56,648 nt of DNA from Hyphomicrobium sp. GTDB lineage: Bacteria > Pseudomonadota > Alphaproteobacteria > Rhizobiales > Hyphomicrobiaceae. The notes beneath the pieces were generated by a model, which worked only from the letters and a program-made list of their open reading frames with translations, was not told the origin of the DNA and ran no database searches. A program made the position numbers and the translations under genes. Position 1 is the stretch's first letter. Each line of letters opens with the position of its first letter. Shown here one piece after another: positions 18,917 through 28,472 of the stretch. Where the stretch lies: NCBI GenBank assembly GCA_030148725.1, contig JASBSU010000017.1, positions 1 to 56,648 on the forward strand, in the 5' to 3' direction.

Positions 18917-19738
18917 CTAGCCCGGCTGGCGACGGAAGTATGCCGAGGCGGCGAGGCCGGCTGCTACCGCAAGCAGCACGGCGATGATGCCGTAGCTCGC
19001 GGGGTAAACGAACGCGAAGTTGTGCACCAGCCGCTCGATGCCTGCGCGATGCAGCGTGACGCGGGCGATGTGCGCGCTTGCGACCTGCCCGTCGCGAAAG
19101 AGGTACGTGCGGGCCACCAGCGGCCCCACCGGCACGTTGGCGGGCAAGGGGATCGAGGCACGGAAAAGGCTGCGCCCCACGAACGTGACGCCATCCTTGG
19201 GCTCGGTCACGTACAGCTTTTGCTTCTTCTTCAGCCGGATGACTGCTTCGCGGAAAGCCGCGAGCTCGTAATCCTTGAGTGTACCCTTGTAGCTTGGGCC
19301 GGGCGTCATCTTGATGTGGCGGAAGCCGATGGCGTGACGTTCCAGAACCGGCGGGCCTGCGATCTCTTCGATGGGTCGCGTGGAGGCGATCGCATAGTAG
19401 CTCGGCACCGAGGCGAACGTTACCGAGGACGTGTTGATCCACACGCCTCCGACGTCACTCTTGCGGCGAACAACGAGCGGGAAGGGGGTGCCTTCGACGA
19501 CGACGACGACGTCGTAGTAATGGTTGTCGCCGATGGGGGCGCGGCTGTTGTCGATGGCGCCGAAGACGACGATCTCGTGGCCGGTGAAGCCGGTCGTTAC
19601 CTCAAGCGTGCGCGTCGAGACGTCCGCCTCGACGGTTGGAGCGGGATCATCGGACGGGCTGGCGTCGATGCCCTGGGCAATCGCCACAGCCGGGATTACC
19701 AGAAGCGACGCTAGCAGGCAAAGCACCTTTTTCCTCAT
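18917..19738 (-). CDS. TIGR02186 family membrane-anchored periplasmic protein
   Basis: A 273-residue exported protein. The signal peptide spans residues 1 to about 22 (LLASLLVIPAVAIAQG). A periplasmic body follows with FTGHEIVVFGAIDN, VVVVVEGTPFPLVVRRK and WINTSSVTFASVPSYYAIAS patterns typical of the alphaproteobacterial TIGR02186 family. A C-terminal membrane helix (about 245-266) ends in a basic tail. Function unknown. The ATG at 19738 is chosen because the signal peptide begins there; the open frame upstream would read into the preceding exporter gene. The gap to that gene is 4 bases, so they form an operon, an arrangement that suggests a periplasmic partner of the TauE/SafE exporter. Confidence 0.88.
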   Translation of the reverse strand: MRKKVLCLLASLLVIPAVAIAQGIDASPSDDPAPTVEADVSTRTLEVTTGFTGHEIVVFGAIDNSRAPIGDNHYYDVVVVVEGTPFPLVVRRKSDVGGVWINTSSVTFASVPSYYAIASTRPIEEIAGPPVLERHAIGFRHIKMTPGPSYKGTLKDYELAAFREAVIRLKKKQKLYVTEPKDGVTFVGRSLFRASIPLPANVPVGPLVARTYLFRDGQVASAHIARVTLHRAGIERLVHNFAFVYPASYGIIAVLLAVAAGLAASAYFRRQPG

Positions 19739-19742
19739 CGGC

Positions 19743-20663
19743 TCAGCCTCCAATCGTCGGGCCAATGGAGAAGATCTCGGTCGGCGTGACCATGAGATCC
19801 CAGCCAATGCGCATGCAGACGAGGAGGACGAGGCCGGCGAGGAGAAACCGCAGCTGCTCGCCCTTGAGACGAGCGCCAGCGGCGGCGCCGAACTGCGCAC
19901 CGACCACGCCACCGACGATGAGGATAAGCGCAAGGACGATATCGACCGCCTTGTTCTCCATCGCCTGCAGCATCGTCGTGGCAGCCATCACGAACACGAT
20001 CTGGAAGAGCGAGGTGCCGATCACCACACTGGTCGGGACGCGCAGCAGATAGATCAGAGCCGGAACCATGACGAAGCCACCGCCGACGCCCATGATCGCC
20101 GCCATGAAGCCGACGAAAGCGCCGATCATCGCGGGCGGAACCGCGCTGATGTAGAGCTTGGAGCGCTGGAAGCGCATCTTGAAGGGCAATCCGTGCACCC
20201 AGTTGTGCTGGCCGGTCTTGCGTGAGGACGGCTGGCCGGCTTGCGTCTTGCGCATTGCGCCCACGCTCTCGATCATCATCAGCGCGCCGACGGCGCCGAG
20301 GAAGGTGACGTAGCAGAGGGACACGAACAGCTCGAACTGTCCCATCTGGCGCAGGATCTTCATCAGCGACACGCCGACGACAGAGCCGACGATGCCGCCG
20401 GCAACAAGGACGACACCCAATTTGATGTCGACGTTGCGGCGCTGGTACTGGGCGATGGCGCCCGAAACGGAAGACGCCAGAATCTGCATGGAGCCGGTGC
20501 CGACCGCGACGGCCGTCGGGACGCCCATGAAGATCAGCAGGGGTGTGAGAAGAAATCCTCCGCCGACGCCAAACATGCCGGAGAGGAAGCCGATGGCCCA
20601 GCCCATGCCGAGAAGAAGCGCAGCGTTCACTGACATCTCGGCTATCGGCAGGTAGATGTTCAT
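19743..20663 (-). CDS. TauE/SafE family anion (sulfite/organosulfonate) exporter
   Basis: A 306-residue inner-membrane protein with about eight hydrophobic segments in two homologous halves, each opening with the family repeat: GFLSGMFGVGGGFLLTPLLI (about 25-44) and GFMAAIMGVGGGFVMVPALI (about 175-194). Members export sulfite, sulfoacetate or related anions; the actual substrate here is unknown. The downstream TIGR02186 gene follows after 4 bases. Neighbouring helicase genes are unrelated. No regulator is visible nearby. Confidence 0.92.
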   Translation of the reverse strand: MNIYLPIAEMSVNAALLLGMGWAIGFLSGMFGVGGGFLLTPLLIFMGVPTAVAVGTGSMQILASSVSGAIAQYQRRNVDIKLGVVLVAGGIVGSVVGVSLMKILRQMGQFELFVSLCYVTFLGAVGALMMIESVGAMRKTQAGQPSSRKTGQHNWVHGLPFKMRFQRSKLYISAVPPAMIGAFVGFMAAIMGVGGGFVMVPALIYLLRVPTSVVIGTSLFQIVFVMAATTMLQAMENKAVDIVLALILIVGGVVGAQFGAAAGARLKGEQLRFLLAGLVLLVCMRIGWDLMVTPTEIFSIGPTIGG

Positions 20664-20810
20664 CAGCTCAACTGCGCAAACTCTTGCGGCTCGACCCAGC
20701 GATCAGGCGACATGCCGCCTGATGCGCCCTCTAGATGCGCCGTGTCAAGGCGGGAGGCGCCATCCTGCTATAGCGTAGCCTGCGTAAGTAAACATACGCA
20801 TCTCAACGCA

Positions 20811-20837
20811 AATGCGCCGCCCAAAAGGCGGCGCATT
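20811..20837 (-). terminator. Strong hairpin terminating the PodJ-like gene
   Basis: A perfect 11-bp GC-rich stem (20811-20821 with 20827-20837) closes the 5-base loop CAAAA. It lies 25 bases beyond the stop codon of the minus-strand gene at 20863. A clean T-run is absent on the minus strand, where TTGCGTTG follows, so termination is probable but not textbook. Confidence 0.65.
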
Positions 20838-20862
20838 GAAGATCTTGGAAAACACTCGGCGA

Positions 20863-23800
20863 TCAGCTGCGGCCGTTGGCGCCTCTCCATGCCTGGCCGG
20901 CGAGACGGGCGTCGTTGGCCATGCCGGTGATCGGCTTGGCGCGCCAGTCCGCGACCTCGGCCGTCGCAGCCGAAACCTGCTCGGCGCTCAGCTTGGCTTT
21001 GAGCGCGTCGCGGCGGGCGGCGGCATCCTTGTCGCCGGACTTGGCGGCGAGGATGAGCCACTTATAAGCCTGCTGAGGGTTCTTCTCGACGCCCATGCCA
21101 TTCTCATAAAGCATGGCCAGATTGTACTGGCTGTCGGCAAGACCGAAGTTGGCGGCAGTGGTGAACCAGCGAACGGCAGCCTCGTAGTCGGCCTTACCGG
21201 CGCGAGAGGCAATGAGAACCGCCAGGTTGTGCATGGCCTTGACGTTGCCCTGCGCGGCGGCGCGCTCGTACCACACCTGCGCACGCTGAGCGTCGGGCTT
21301 TACACCGAGCCCACGCTCATAAAGCGTTCCAAGGCGGAACTGAGCCAGTGCGAAGCCCTGAGAGGCTGAGCGCTGATACCACTGCGCAGCTTCGGCGAGA
21401 TCCTGGTCGGTGCCTTTGCCTTCGGCGAGGCGAGAGGCAACCTCGAACTGGGCCGAGGCGTCGCCCTGGGCTGCGGCGAGGCGCATCGAATAGGGGCCGA
21501 CCATCGCGGGCGGCAGTTTCGCCTGTCCATTGGCAGCATCCGCAGCCGGGACGCCGCTTTCGCGCAGGAGCTGCTGCTCCATCAGCGAGGCGGGCGTCGC
21601 CTTGGCGGCGGCAATGCCAAGCTGTCCGGAAAGATAGGCCATGTGTGCCTGGTCGCTCATCTGCGCGACCTGGGCGCCCGTGGCGACCGCGGGCTGCATC
21701 ATAATGCCGTCCGGGAGCGAAGCAGTGTCAATCTGGGCACCGGCGCTGCTTGCGTCCTCAAACTCGCCCTTACCGCGCGGCTCAACCGCGGGACCCTCCT
21801 GGCGTGTCTGTTTGGACGGCGCGTTGAGCGGCGGCACGATGGCCGGTGCACGCGGCACGGCAGGTGCCATCGGCTCTGCCTCCGAGGGCTCGGCGGGCAG
21901 CGCATCGGTCGAGACCTTGGCCGGATGCGTGATGGCAGCCGGCGCTGGCACGTCGATGCGCGCCACTTCGGTGCGCGGCATGAAGAAGATCGCCGCCGGG
22001 ACGGCTGCCAACAGGATCAGCAGGCTCATCGCGACGCGCTGCGAGCGAAAGGAGAAGATCGAGCGGCGGCGTGGCTTAGCGGTTTCGCGAGGTCCGACCG
22101 ACAGTTCACCGGCGCGCATGTCGCTGTCGGCGGCCAGGTCGGGCTTGCTGGCAGCCTTCAGCTTGGCGCGGTGGGCGTCAGCGATGAAGTCGTGGCGCAG
22201 CACCTCCATCGAGCGCTTGTCGGGCTGTGGCTCACCAAAGCTCGGGGCCTCGGCGTCGCGTGCGCTGGAGAATGCCTCGTCGAGATTGAAGCTCGACGTC
22301 GTGTAGACCGGAATGCGCGGCGGCTGCTCGGCGGCGATGTCCCGATGGAAGGCCTGCAGGTCGGCGTCGGCCTCCGTCTCGAGCGGCGGCAGGAAATCCG
22401 ATGCTTCACCGATCTCGGCGCTCGGCATCTCGGCATAAACGGTCGCCGTTGCCGGGATAAGGTCGTCATAGGTCGCTGCCGAAATCCGCGAAGACAACGA
22501 CGGGGCCGGGCTCGCGGGAGGAGCGGCTTGCGCCATCGGGGCGGGGTTCATCGGCTGCATCGGGGGCATGACCGGCGCAGGCTGCTCATAAGATGCGGCA
22601 GGAGCCTGATGATAAACAGGTGCCGGCTCGACGGCGGGCTGCTGCGCGATCTCGATCGAGTCGATGCGATCGAGGACGCGAATGAGCGCCTGCTGCATCG
22701 TCTCCAGCATGCTGGCGTTATTCTCGTCGTGATGACGGCGCTCGTTGATCAGGTTCTCGAGCATGCCGCGCACCTCGCCGATGTCGCGGGCGTGGCTGTC
22801 GCGGCCTTGGTTCTGGCTGATGCTTGCGGCCATCACGCGCTGCGCGGCGTAGTGAGCGACCTCCTCGTAGTCGACGTCACGAGACGCCGAGCGGCTCACG
22901 AGACCGGACAGGCGCTCGTCCGAGAGCTGCACGGCGATCATGCGGAGCTGGGCGTCGATGGCATCGAGGCGGCCAATATCGGCGCTGATGTGGACGCCCT
23001 CGTTGAAGATGCGGCGCAGGCGCTCATCCGACAGGTGCTCGGTCAGCGTGCCGAGGTGCGCGTCGATCATGTCGAGGCGCGCCATCTGGCGGCGGAACTG
23101 ATCGAGCTGGCTGGCGATCTCGTCGATCTGGTCCTCAGCGAGCCGCAGCTCCTTCAGATCCGCGCGGGTCGCCATCTGGCTGACGATGGCGGTGATCTGG
23201 GCCTCGAGCTGGTCGAAGCGCGAGCCGATGGTGTTCAGTGCCACCTCGGGACGAATTTGCGAGAGCGACTGCTCGATGCGGGCAGCGATTTCTGCAAAGC
23301 GGCGGTCGAGGACGCCTTCGTCCATGGCGCAGGCGCGCTGGCCCTGCTGCGCGGTGGACATCGCCCCAGACGACGAACCGGTCGTCGCAGCGTACATCGG
23401 TCTCTCGGTCGTGCGGCTGGCGACGGCGCGCGGGCTCGGGCGGACGCTGGCGGCCATGCTCGTCTCGTGGCGCGCGTAGCTGCTGCCGTAGGCTTCGCCG
23501 GACTCATAGAGGCTGACGAGCGCGCTGGCGGCTGCTTCGTCCCAGGAATTGGCATCCTGCGCCGGGTCGGCACGGCGGACACCCAAAGGCGAGCCGAGCG
23601 GAATTATCTGATCGGGGCGCGCGCGGCCGACGCGGACGTCGTCCTCGGTGACGTAGCGGACCTCTTTGACACGACGCTCGCTGGCGCGCTGCATCACATC
23701 GTATGGCACGAGGGCGCCACGGCTGAGGTCCGAGAGGCGCTCGCCTAAACGTTGCATCTGCTGCTGAATGCGCTCGACGTCGGGCTCGTACTGCTGGGGC

Positions 23801-23952
23801 ATCTGCGCCCGGATCGTACGCGCCTCGTCGCTGAGTGAATTCAGGCGGTCGCGCATCTGATCGAGCATCGAGGCCGCGGACGGCTCGCCCGAAGCCATGG
23901 TGGCGCCTTCGGGGCGCGATCCATAGATCTCGTTGTAGGCTTGGTTCGACAT
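20863..23952 (-). CDS. PodJ-like polar organising protein: coiled coil, one membrane helix, Sel1 repeats
   Basis: A 1029-residue membrane protein. Residues about 25-90 and 215-400 are heptad-rich coiled coil with repeated phrases such as DAHLGTLTEHLSDERLRRIF and DAQLRMIAVQLSDERLSGLV. A Pro/Ala-rich segment (about 440-510) resembles a disordered PopZ-binding-type region. A single membrane helix lies at about 637-660, flanked by basic residues. A periplasmic part ends in four Sel1/TPR-like repeats (about 820-990; AQFRLGTLYERGLGV, SQYNLAMLYENGMGV). This order matches Caulobacter PodJ, which recruits polar factors, but no C-terminal peptidoglycan-binding domain is visible. The start at 23952 has AAGGGA upstream. 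Inferred role: polarity or budding organisation. The fallback name is a Sel1-repeat protein. Confidence 0.8.
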   Translation of the reverse strand: MSNQAYNEIYGSRPEGATMASGEPSAASMLDQMRDRLNSLSDEARTIRAQMPQQYEPDVERIQQQMQRLGERLSDLSRGALVPYDVMQRASERRVKEVRYVTEDDVRVGRARPDQIIPLGSPLGVRRADPAQDANSWDEAAASALVSLYESGEAYGSSYARHETSMAASVRPSPRAVASRTTERPMYAATTGSSSGAMSTAQQGQRACAMDEGVLDRRFAEIAARIEQSLSQIRPEVALNTIGSRFDQLEAQITAIVSQMATRADLKELRLAEDQIDEIASQLDQFRRQMARLDMIDAHLGTLTEHLSDERLRRIFNEGVHISADIGRLDAIDAQLRMIAVQLSDERLSGLVSRSASRDVDYEEVAHYAAQRVMAASISQNQGRDSHARDIGEVRGMLENLINERRHHDENNASMLETMQQALIRVLDRIDSIEIAQQPAVEPAPVYHQAPAASYEQPAPVMPPMQPMNPAPMAQAAPPASPAPSLSSRISAATYDDLIPATATVYAEMPSAEIGEASDFLPPLETEADADLQAFHRDIAAEQPPRIPVYTTSSFNLDEAFSSARDAEAPSFGEPQPDKRSMEVLRHDFIADAHRAKLKAASKPDLAADSDMRAGELSVGPRETAKPRRRSIFSFRSQRVAMSLLILLAAVPAAIFFMPRTEVARIDVPAPAAITHPAKVSTDALPAEPSEAEPMAPAVPRAPAIVPPLNAPSKQTRQEGPAVEPRGKGEFEDASSAGAQIDTASLPDGIMMQPAVATGAQVAQMSDQAHMAYLSGQLGIAAAKATPASLMEQQLLRESGVPAADAANGQAKLPPAMVGPYSMRLAAAQGDASAQFEVASRLAEGKGTDQDLAEAAQWYQRSASQGFALAQFRLGTLYERGLGVKPDAQRAQVWYERAAAQGNVKAMHNLAVLIASRAGKADYEAAVRWFTTAANFGLADSQYNLAMLYENGMGVEKNPQQAYKWLILAAKSGDKDAAARRDALKAKLSAEQVSAATAEVADWRAKPITGMANDARLAGQAWRGANGRS

Positions 23953-24184
23953 CTCAATCCCTTGGCGCTTTCGGGAGCCCTGCGTGCAGAGCTGTTGAAT
24001 GGGTCGGCTGCAGTTGCCGAATCGGGACGCGCAAACGAGATTCCGCTCGTCCCCAGGCTCCGCGAGTCTCGGTAAACGTCAGGTTAAGCAGCGGGTAAAA
24101 ATCGTACGGAGCCGGCCAAACGGCGAAAAAATCCGGGCCTTCCGCCAGCATCGGAGGCGTCGGCACCACGGAGGAGGTGGAGGC

Positions 24185-24616
24185 GTGAGCATCTCGCAGG
24201 CGTTCGAAACGCTGGCTGTGGAGACGCGCGGTCCGGGTTTTTGGGATCAGACCAGCGCGGTTGGCCGCTGGCTCGCGCAGATCAAAGCCCGTGACGGGCT
24301 GCTGACGCTGTTCATCCGCCACACCTCGGCGTCGTTACTCATCCAGGAGAACGCCGATCCCGACGTGCACACCGATCTTCTCGATGCGCTGGAACAGATC
24401 GCGCCGCGGAAGCGGGCTTACGTGCATGACACCGAGGGCCCCGACGATATGCCGGCGCATATCAAATCGGCGGTGACGCAGACATCGCTGTCGATACCCG
24501 TAAAGGGCGGGCGGATGGTGCTCGGGACGTGGCAGGGCATCTACCTCGCCGAGCACCGCGACCGCCCGCACCGGCGCGAGATCGTGCTGCATTTCCTCGG
24601 CACGTTCGCCGGCTAG
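24185..24616 (+). CDS. YjbQ/UPF0047 family protein
   Basis: A 143-residue cytoplasmic protein of the YjbQ family (secondary thiamine-phosphate synthase activity has been described for the E. coli protein, physiological role uncertain). Signature stretches include TLFIRHTSASLLIQENADPDV near the middle and GTWQGIYLAEHRDRPHRR near the C-terminus. The GTG at 24185 is preceded by a very purine-rich GGAGGAGGTGGAGGC (24171-24184), an unusually strong ribosome binding region. The frame is open for 62 codons upstream, but those look non-coding and lie in the promoter region. It is divergent from the PodJ-like gene and convergent with pip. Confidence 0.9.
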   Translation: MSISQAFETLAVETRGPGFWDQTSAVGRWLAQIKARDGLLTLFIRHTSASLLIQENADPDVHTDLLDALEQIAPRKRAYVHDTEGPDDMPAHIKSAVTQTSLSIPVKGGRMVLGTWQGIYLAEHRDRPHRREIVLHFLGTFAG

Positions 24617-24631
24617 GGCCATCGGCAGGCT

Positions 24632-25606
24632 CTAGGTTGCAGCAGCTCCGCGGCGGAAGCGACGCGTTGCAGCTACCAGCTCGTGCGTGATGCCCGGCTC
24701 GCTCATCGCATGGCCGGCGTCGGCGACAATCCGGAGTTCGGCGCCGGGCCAAGCATTCTTCAGGTCCCAGGCATTCTTCATCGGCGTCACCACGTCGTAG
24801 CGGCCATGCACGATGATTCCCGGTATGCCCGCCAAGCGGCCGGCGTCGGCCAGAAGCTGGTCATCGGTGTCAAAGAAGCCGCCGTTGACGAAGTAGTGGC
24901 ATTCGATGCGCGCGAACGCGATTGCATAGGCATCTGCGCCGAATTGGCGGATACGCTCAGAATCTTGGAGCAATGACAGCGTCGAGCCTTCCCAGACGCT
25001 CCACGCTTTTGCCGCCGCAACCCGCACGTGTGGATCCGGGTCGGTGAGGCGCCGGTAGTAGGCGGCGATCATGTCACCGCGCTCGTCGGCCGGGATCGTC
25101 GCCTCGAAGGCTGCGAACGCGTCGGGATAAATCCAGCTGCAGCCCTCTTGGTAGAACCATTCGAGTTCGGCGCGCCGCACCAGAAAGATGCCACGCAGAA
25201 TGAGGTTCTCAACCCGCTCGGGGTGAGCCTGCGCATACGCGAGTGCCAGCGTCGATCCCCACGACCCACCGAACAGCTGCCATCGCTCGATGCCGAGCGT
25301 TTCCCGCAGCCGCTCCATGTCGGCGACAAGGTGCCAGGTGGTGTTCGCCTCCAGCGAGGCGTTCGGCGTCGAGCGGCCGCAACCGCGCTGGTCGAACAGG
25401 ATGATGCGGTAGTGGCTCGGGTCGTGGAAGCGGCGCATGGTCGGATTGGAGCCGCCACCGGGGCCGCCGTGCACGAGCAGCGTCGGCTGGCCGTTGGGAT
25501 TGCCGCATTCTTCAAAATAGATCGTGTGACCGTCGCCGACATCGAGCGTGCCGACGCGAAAAGGCTCGATAGGCGGATACAAAGTGAGCCGCTCGTGCAT
25601 GCTCAT
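24632..25606 (-). CDS. pip: Proline iminopeptidase
   Basis: Cytoplasmic serine peptidase (family S33) that removes N-terminal proline from peptides. The 324-residue length is standard. Visible motifs: HGGPGGG at 46-52 (oxyanion hole), DQRGCGRS at 72-79, GGSWGS at 113-118 with nucleophile Ser115. The late HGRYDVVTP and ADAGHAMSEPG supply the catalytic Asp and His. It starts at ATG 25606, with a second ATG two codons later. It is followed upstream on the same strand by the symporter gene after 25 bases, so the three minus-strand genes from 27746 to 24632 could form one transcript. Confidence 0.95.
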   Translation of the reverse strand: MSMHERLTLYPPIEPFRVGTLDVGDGHTIYFEECGNPNGQPTLLVHGGPGGGSNPTMRRFHDPSHYRIILFDQRGCGRSTPNASLEANTTWHLVADMERLRETLGIERWQLFGGSWGSTLALAYAQAHPERVENLILRGIFLVRRAELEWFYQEGCSWIYPDAFAAFEATIPADERGDMIAAYYRRLTDPDPHVRVAAAKAWSVWEGSTLSLLQDSERIRQFGADAYAIAFARIECHYFVNGGFFDTDDQLLADAGRLAGIPGIIVHGRYDVVTPMKNAWDLKNAWPGAELRIVADAGHAMSEPGITHELVAATRRFRRGAAAT

Positions 25607-25631
25607 CGGCAGTTTCCAATCTCAGGTTAGG

Positions 25632-27461
25632 TCAGGCGCGCTCGCGGGACTTCAGGCGCAGCAGTCGCATCTCGCGATCGTAGATCACTTCTCCGCCGGG
25701 GATGCGGATTTCGCGCACGAGCTCCAGCACGCTGCGGCTCGGTTGGGGCGTCGCGAGGCTTGCCAGGATCGCACCCAGCGCACCAGCCGGCAAGCCGAGC
25801 ATGGCCGCCAGGGGCCCATCGAGGCCAAGGATGTTCGCCTCGCCAGCCAGGATCGTCAGGACGGCAACCGCAAACCCGCAGCTCATGCCGGCGATGGCGC
25901 CGAAATCGTTCATGCGCTTCCACCAGATGGAAAGCACGAGCACGGGAAAGAACGTCGACCCGCTCAGCGCGAGCGACCACAGAAGCAATCGCAGCGGATC
26001 GGTGGGTGCGAGCAGCGCGACAACACCGCCCGCCACAGCGGTGCCCGCCATCGCGAGGCGTGCTGTGTGCAGGCGCCCCGCGCGCGGCAGCGGCTCCCAG
26101 GAGACACCGTTGACGACATCCTCGGCGACGACGTTACCAGCCGCGCTCGCCGTGGCGCTGGCGCCGACGAGCGCCGCCGCAACGATGCCGGCAGCGGCCA
26201 GATAGAGCACGACATTGGGCAGACCTGCCGCGACAGGCAAGGTCAGTAGCACGCTGTCGCGCGCAAAGGAAAAGCCCGTGTAGGTCATGGGCGCGGAAGG
26301 ATCAAAGGTGGCGAAGCCGAGTTCGACGAGATGGCGCATCCATTCGGGCAGCGTTGCGCCGCCGCTCTTCACCAGATCCATCAGCATATCGCGCATGTAG
26401 ACCGCTATCGCCGCGCAGGTGAGCATGATGAGCGCGAAATAGACGGTGGCCCAGCCGAGCGACTTGCGCGTCTCGTATACTCCGGGCGTCATCGCGACGC
26501 GCGGGATGAGCCAAGGGGAGGAAGCGACGCCCGCCAGGACCGTGAGCATGGCTATGACGAATGCCGTCGGGCCGATAGCGCCGAACGGGACCGTAAAGCG
26601 CTTGGTGATGTGCGCCATGCCTTCCCCCGGCAAACCGAACGCCAAGTCGGAGGCGTCGACGATCGGCAGGCTCTGAGCGACCTCGCTGTGCATCAGGGCT
26701 CGCAGCAAGGGACCATTGGTAAGCTGCGGCAGCGGGAAATTGGTGATCATCACGGCGACGATCGTGACCGGAACCAGAAGCGCCATGACGGCCGCGATCG
26801 CTTCCGCGCTGCCCGACCATGTCAGCGAACGCATGCCGCCTAGCACCGCCGTGAGGACGAAGGCGGCGGCGAGCGTTACGATCATGAACCCTTGAGCCTG
26901 TCCGACCAGCCAACCGGCCGCGAATGCGCCCATGCGCAGCTCGGCGGCGAGCATCAGCAAGGCCGGCACAGCCATGAGACCGGCCGAGAGAAGTCGCACC
27001 GTCCGGCTCTCGAAACGACGCCCCAGATAGCTGGGAACCGTGAAGGTGCCGAACTTGCGAAAGAACGGTGCCAGCATCACCGACATGACGACGAAGCCGG
27101 CCAGGCCGCCGATCAACAGAAACAGAGCATCGAAGCCAATGAGGAAGAAGACGCCGGTTGCGGCAACCATGCCGGTCGCACCCATCGCGGCGACGGCCAT
27201 TCCGAGCCCGGTGTAACCGGCGGGAACGCGGCGTCCGGCGGCGAAGAACTCAATCGGCTCGTTGGTCGGCGCGCACAAGCCAATCCCCGCGTAGAGGATC
27301 AGCGGCCCGAGCAACATGCCCCAGCGCAAAATGGAATCCGACGTGCCGAGCTGCTCGAAGATGAGCAGCAGCATGACAAGCCCGGTCAGCGAGCTGGCAA
27401 AGATGCCGAAGTAGGTGCCGAGCCGCGGATTGACGAAGCGGGTGCGCGAGGTGACGGACAT
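25632..27461 (-). CDS. Sodium:solute symporter (VC_2705/ActP-like)
   Basis: A 609-residue SSS-family transporter with about 13 hydrophobic segments. The motif EFFAAGRRVPAGYTGLGMAVAAMGATG near residues 70-96 is the family hallmark. A hydrophilic C-terminal tail follows after residue about 570. Members paired with a DUF4212 protein are thought to take up acetate or other small carboxylates; the substrate is inferred, not shown. The DUF4212 partner ends 24 bases upstream, so the two are an operon. The neighbourhood gives no metabolic clue. Confidence 0.92.
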   Translation of the reverse strand: MSVTSRTRFVNPRLGTYFGIFASSLTGLVMLLLIFEQLGTSDSILRWGMLLGPLILYAGIGLCAPTNEPIEFFAAGRRVPAGYTGLGMAVAAMGATGMVAATGVFFLIGFDALFLLIGGLAGFVVMSVMLAPFFRKFGTFTVPSYLGRRFESRTVRLLSAGLMAVPALLMLAAELRMGAFAAGWLVGQAQGFMIVTLAAAFVLTAVLGGMRSLTWSGSAEAIAAVMALLVPVTIVAVMITNFPLPQLTNGPLLRALMHSEVAQSLPIVDASDLAFGLPGEGMAHITKRFTVPFGAIGPTAFVIAMLTVLAGVASSPWLIPRVAMTPGVYETRKSLGWATVYFALIMLTCAAIAVYMRDMLMDLVKSGGATLPEWMRHLVELGFATFDPSAPMTYTGFSFARDSVLLTLPVAAGLPNVVLYLAAAGIVAAALVGASATASAAGNVVAEDVVNGVSWEPLPRAGRLHTARLAMAGTAVAGGVVALLAPTDPLRLLLWSLALSGSTFFPVLVLSIWWKRMNDFGAIAGMSCGFAVAVLTILAGEANILGLDGPLAAMLGLPAGALGAILASLATPQPSRSVLELVREIRIPGGEVIYDREMRLLRLKSRERA

Positions 27462-27485
27462 GTTCGATCGATCCGCGGGATGCGC

Positions 27486-27746
27486 TCAGTTGTCTTCGTG
27501 GGCGCCGTGCCAGTGGTCGATCGCATCCTGGCGGTTGACGAAGCTCGCGACGGTGAAGATGGCGATGATGGCGATGCCGTGAGCGCTGAGGAAGTATCCC
27601 AGCGGGAAGCCCAGGAAGCGCTCGCCGTTGAGGCTATCGGCATAGAGCGGGAGCACGATGATGAGCACCAGGAAGGGCACGACGCTCGCCAGCATCTGCC
27701 ACTTGGTGTGCCGCCAATATGGCTTGCGCTCCTTGCGCTCCATCAT
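27486..27746 (-). CDS. DUF4212 small subunit of a sodium:solute symporter
   Basis: An 86-residue protein with two membrane helices (about residues 15-36 and 51-73) and the family pattern YWRHTKWQMLA at the start and FPLGYFLSAHG before helix two. DUF4212 proteins are regularly encoded directly before a VC_2705-type symporter, as here, and probably act as its small subunit. The start ATG at 27746 has GGGGAG nine bases upstream; an in-frame ATG at 27785 is less well placed. It is divergent from mscL across a 211-base gap. Confidence 0.92.
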   Translation of the reverse strand: MMERKERKPYWRHTKWQMLASVVPFLVLIIVLPLYADSLNGERFLGFPLGYFLSAHGIAIIAIFTVASFVNRQDAIDHWHGAHEDN

Positions 27747-27957
27747 GTCGATCCGCTCCCCTCGCGCCGCCACGGCGGGCCCCATTTCGGAGACTGCCCG
27801 GCCATTCTAGACCTACACGCCAATAGTTCGACGCATATATGGCGGGAGGCTTTGGGAACACCCTTAATGGGCGTTTTGCTGTGGCATTTGTTCGCTTAAG
27901 CTCGCAAAACGGGGCCGGGGCGATGGCCCAGGACGCAATGGAACGGAGGGAGAGGCC

Positions 27958-28341
27958 ATGAAGACGGTGTGGGAAGAATTCAAGAACTTTGCGATGAAGG
28001 GCAACGTCATCGACCTTGCCATCGGCGTCATCATCGGTGCGGCCTTCACGCCGATCGTTTCGACCCTGGTCGCCAACATCATGATGCCGATCATCGGGTA
28101 CGTGACGGCCGGGGTCGATTTCTCGGCGCTGGCCATCACCCCCATCGAGAACGTGGAGATCAAGTACGGCCTGTTCCTCAACGCCATCATCCAGTTTCTG
28201 ATCACGGCCGTGGCGCTGTTCTTCCTGATCAAGGCGATCAATATGGTGCGCAAGCCGGCCGAGGCCGCCCCTCCCGGACCGAGCCAGTCGGAGATCTATC
28301 TGAAGGAAATCCGCGACGCTCTGGTCAAGGGCAAGGCTTGA
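27958..28341 (+). CDS. mscL: Large-conductance mechanosensitive channel MscL
   Basis: An inner-membrane emergency valve opening under hypo-osmotic stress; functions as a homopentamer. The 127-residue length is typical. It has an N-terminal amphipathic helix (WEEFKNFAMKGN), the pore helix TM1 with VIDLAIGVIIGAAFTPIVSTLV, a periplasmic loop, TM2 (LNAIIQFLITAVALFFLIKAI), and a cytoplasmic helix at the C-terminus. The ATG at 27958 follows GGAGGGAGA. It is transcribed toward tRNA-Gly; a 131-base gap separates them. Confidence 0.96.
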   Translation: MKTVWEEFKNFAMKGNVIDLAIGVIIGAAFTPIVSTLVANIMMPIIGYVTAGVDFSALAITPIENVEIKYGLFLNAIIQFLITAVALFFLIKAINMVRKPAEAAPPGPSQSEIYLKEIRDALVKGKA

Positions 28342-28472
28342 GGACCAGGCCGGCGGCCTTCCGGGTCAAGCGGCCCTCCTGCCGGCTACGATCATCCACT
28401 TGGCGCGGGCGGGGATTACCCCGCCCAAGGGTTTTGCGGGGCACGACGCGCCGTGGTATGTGGCTGATCAAC

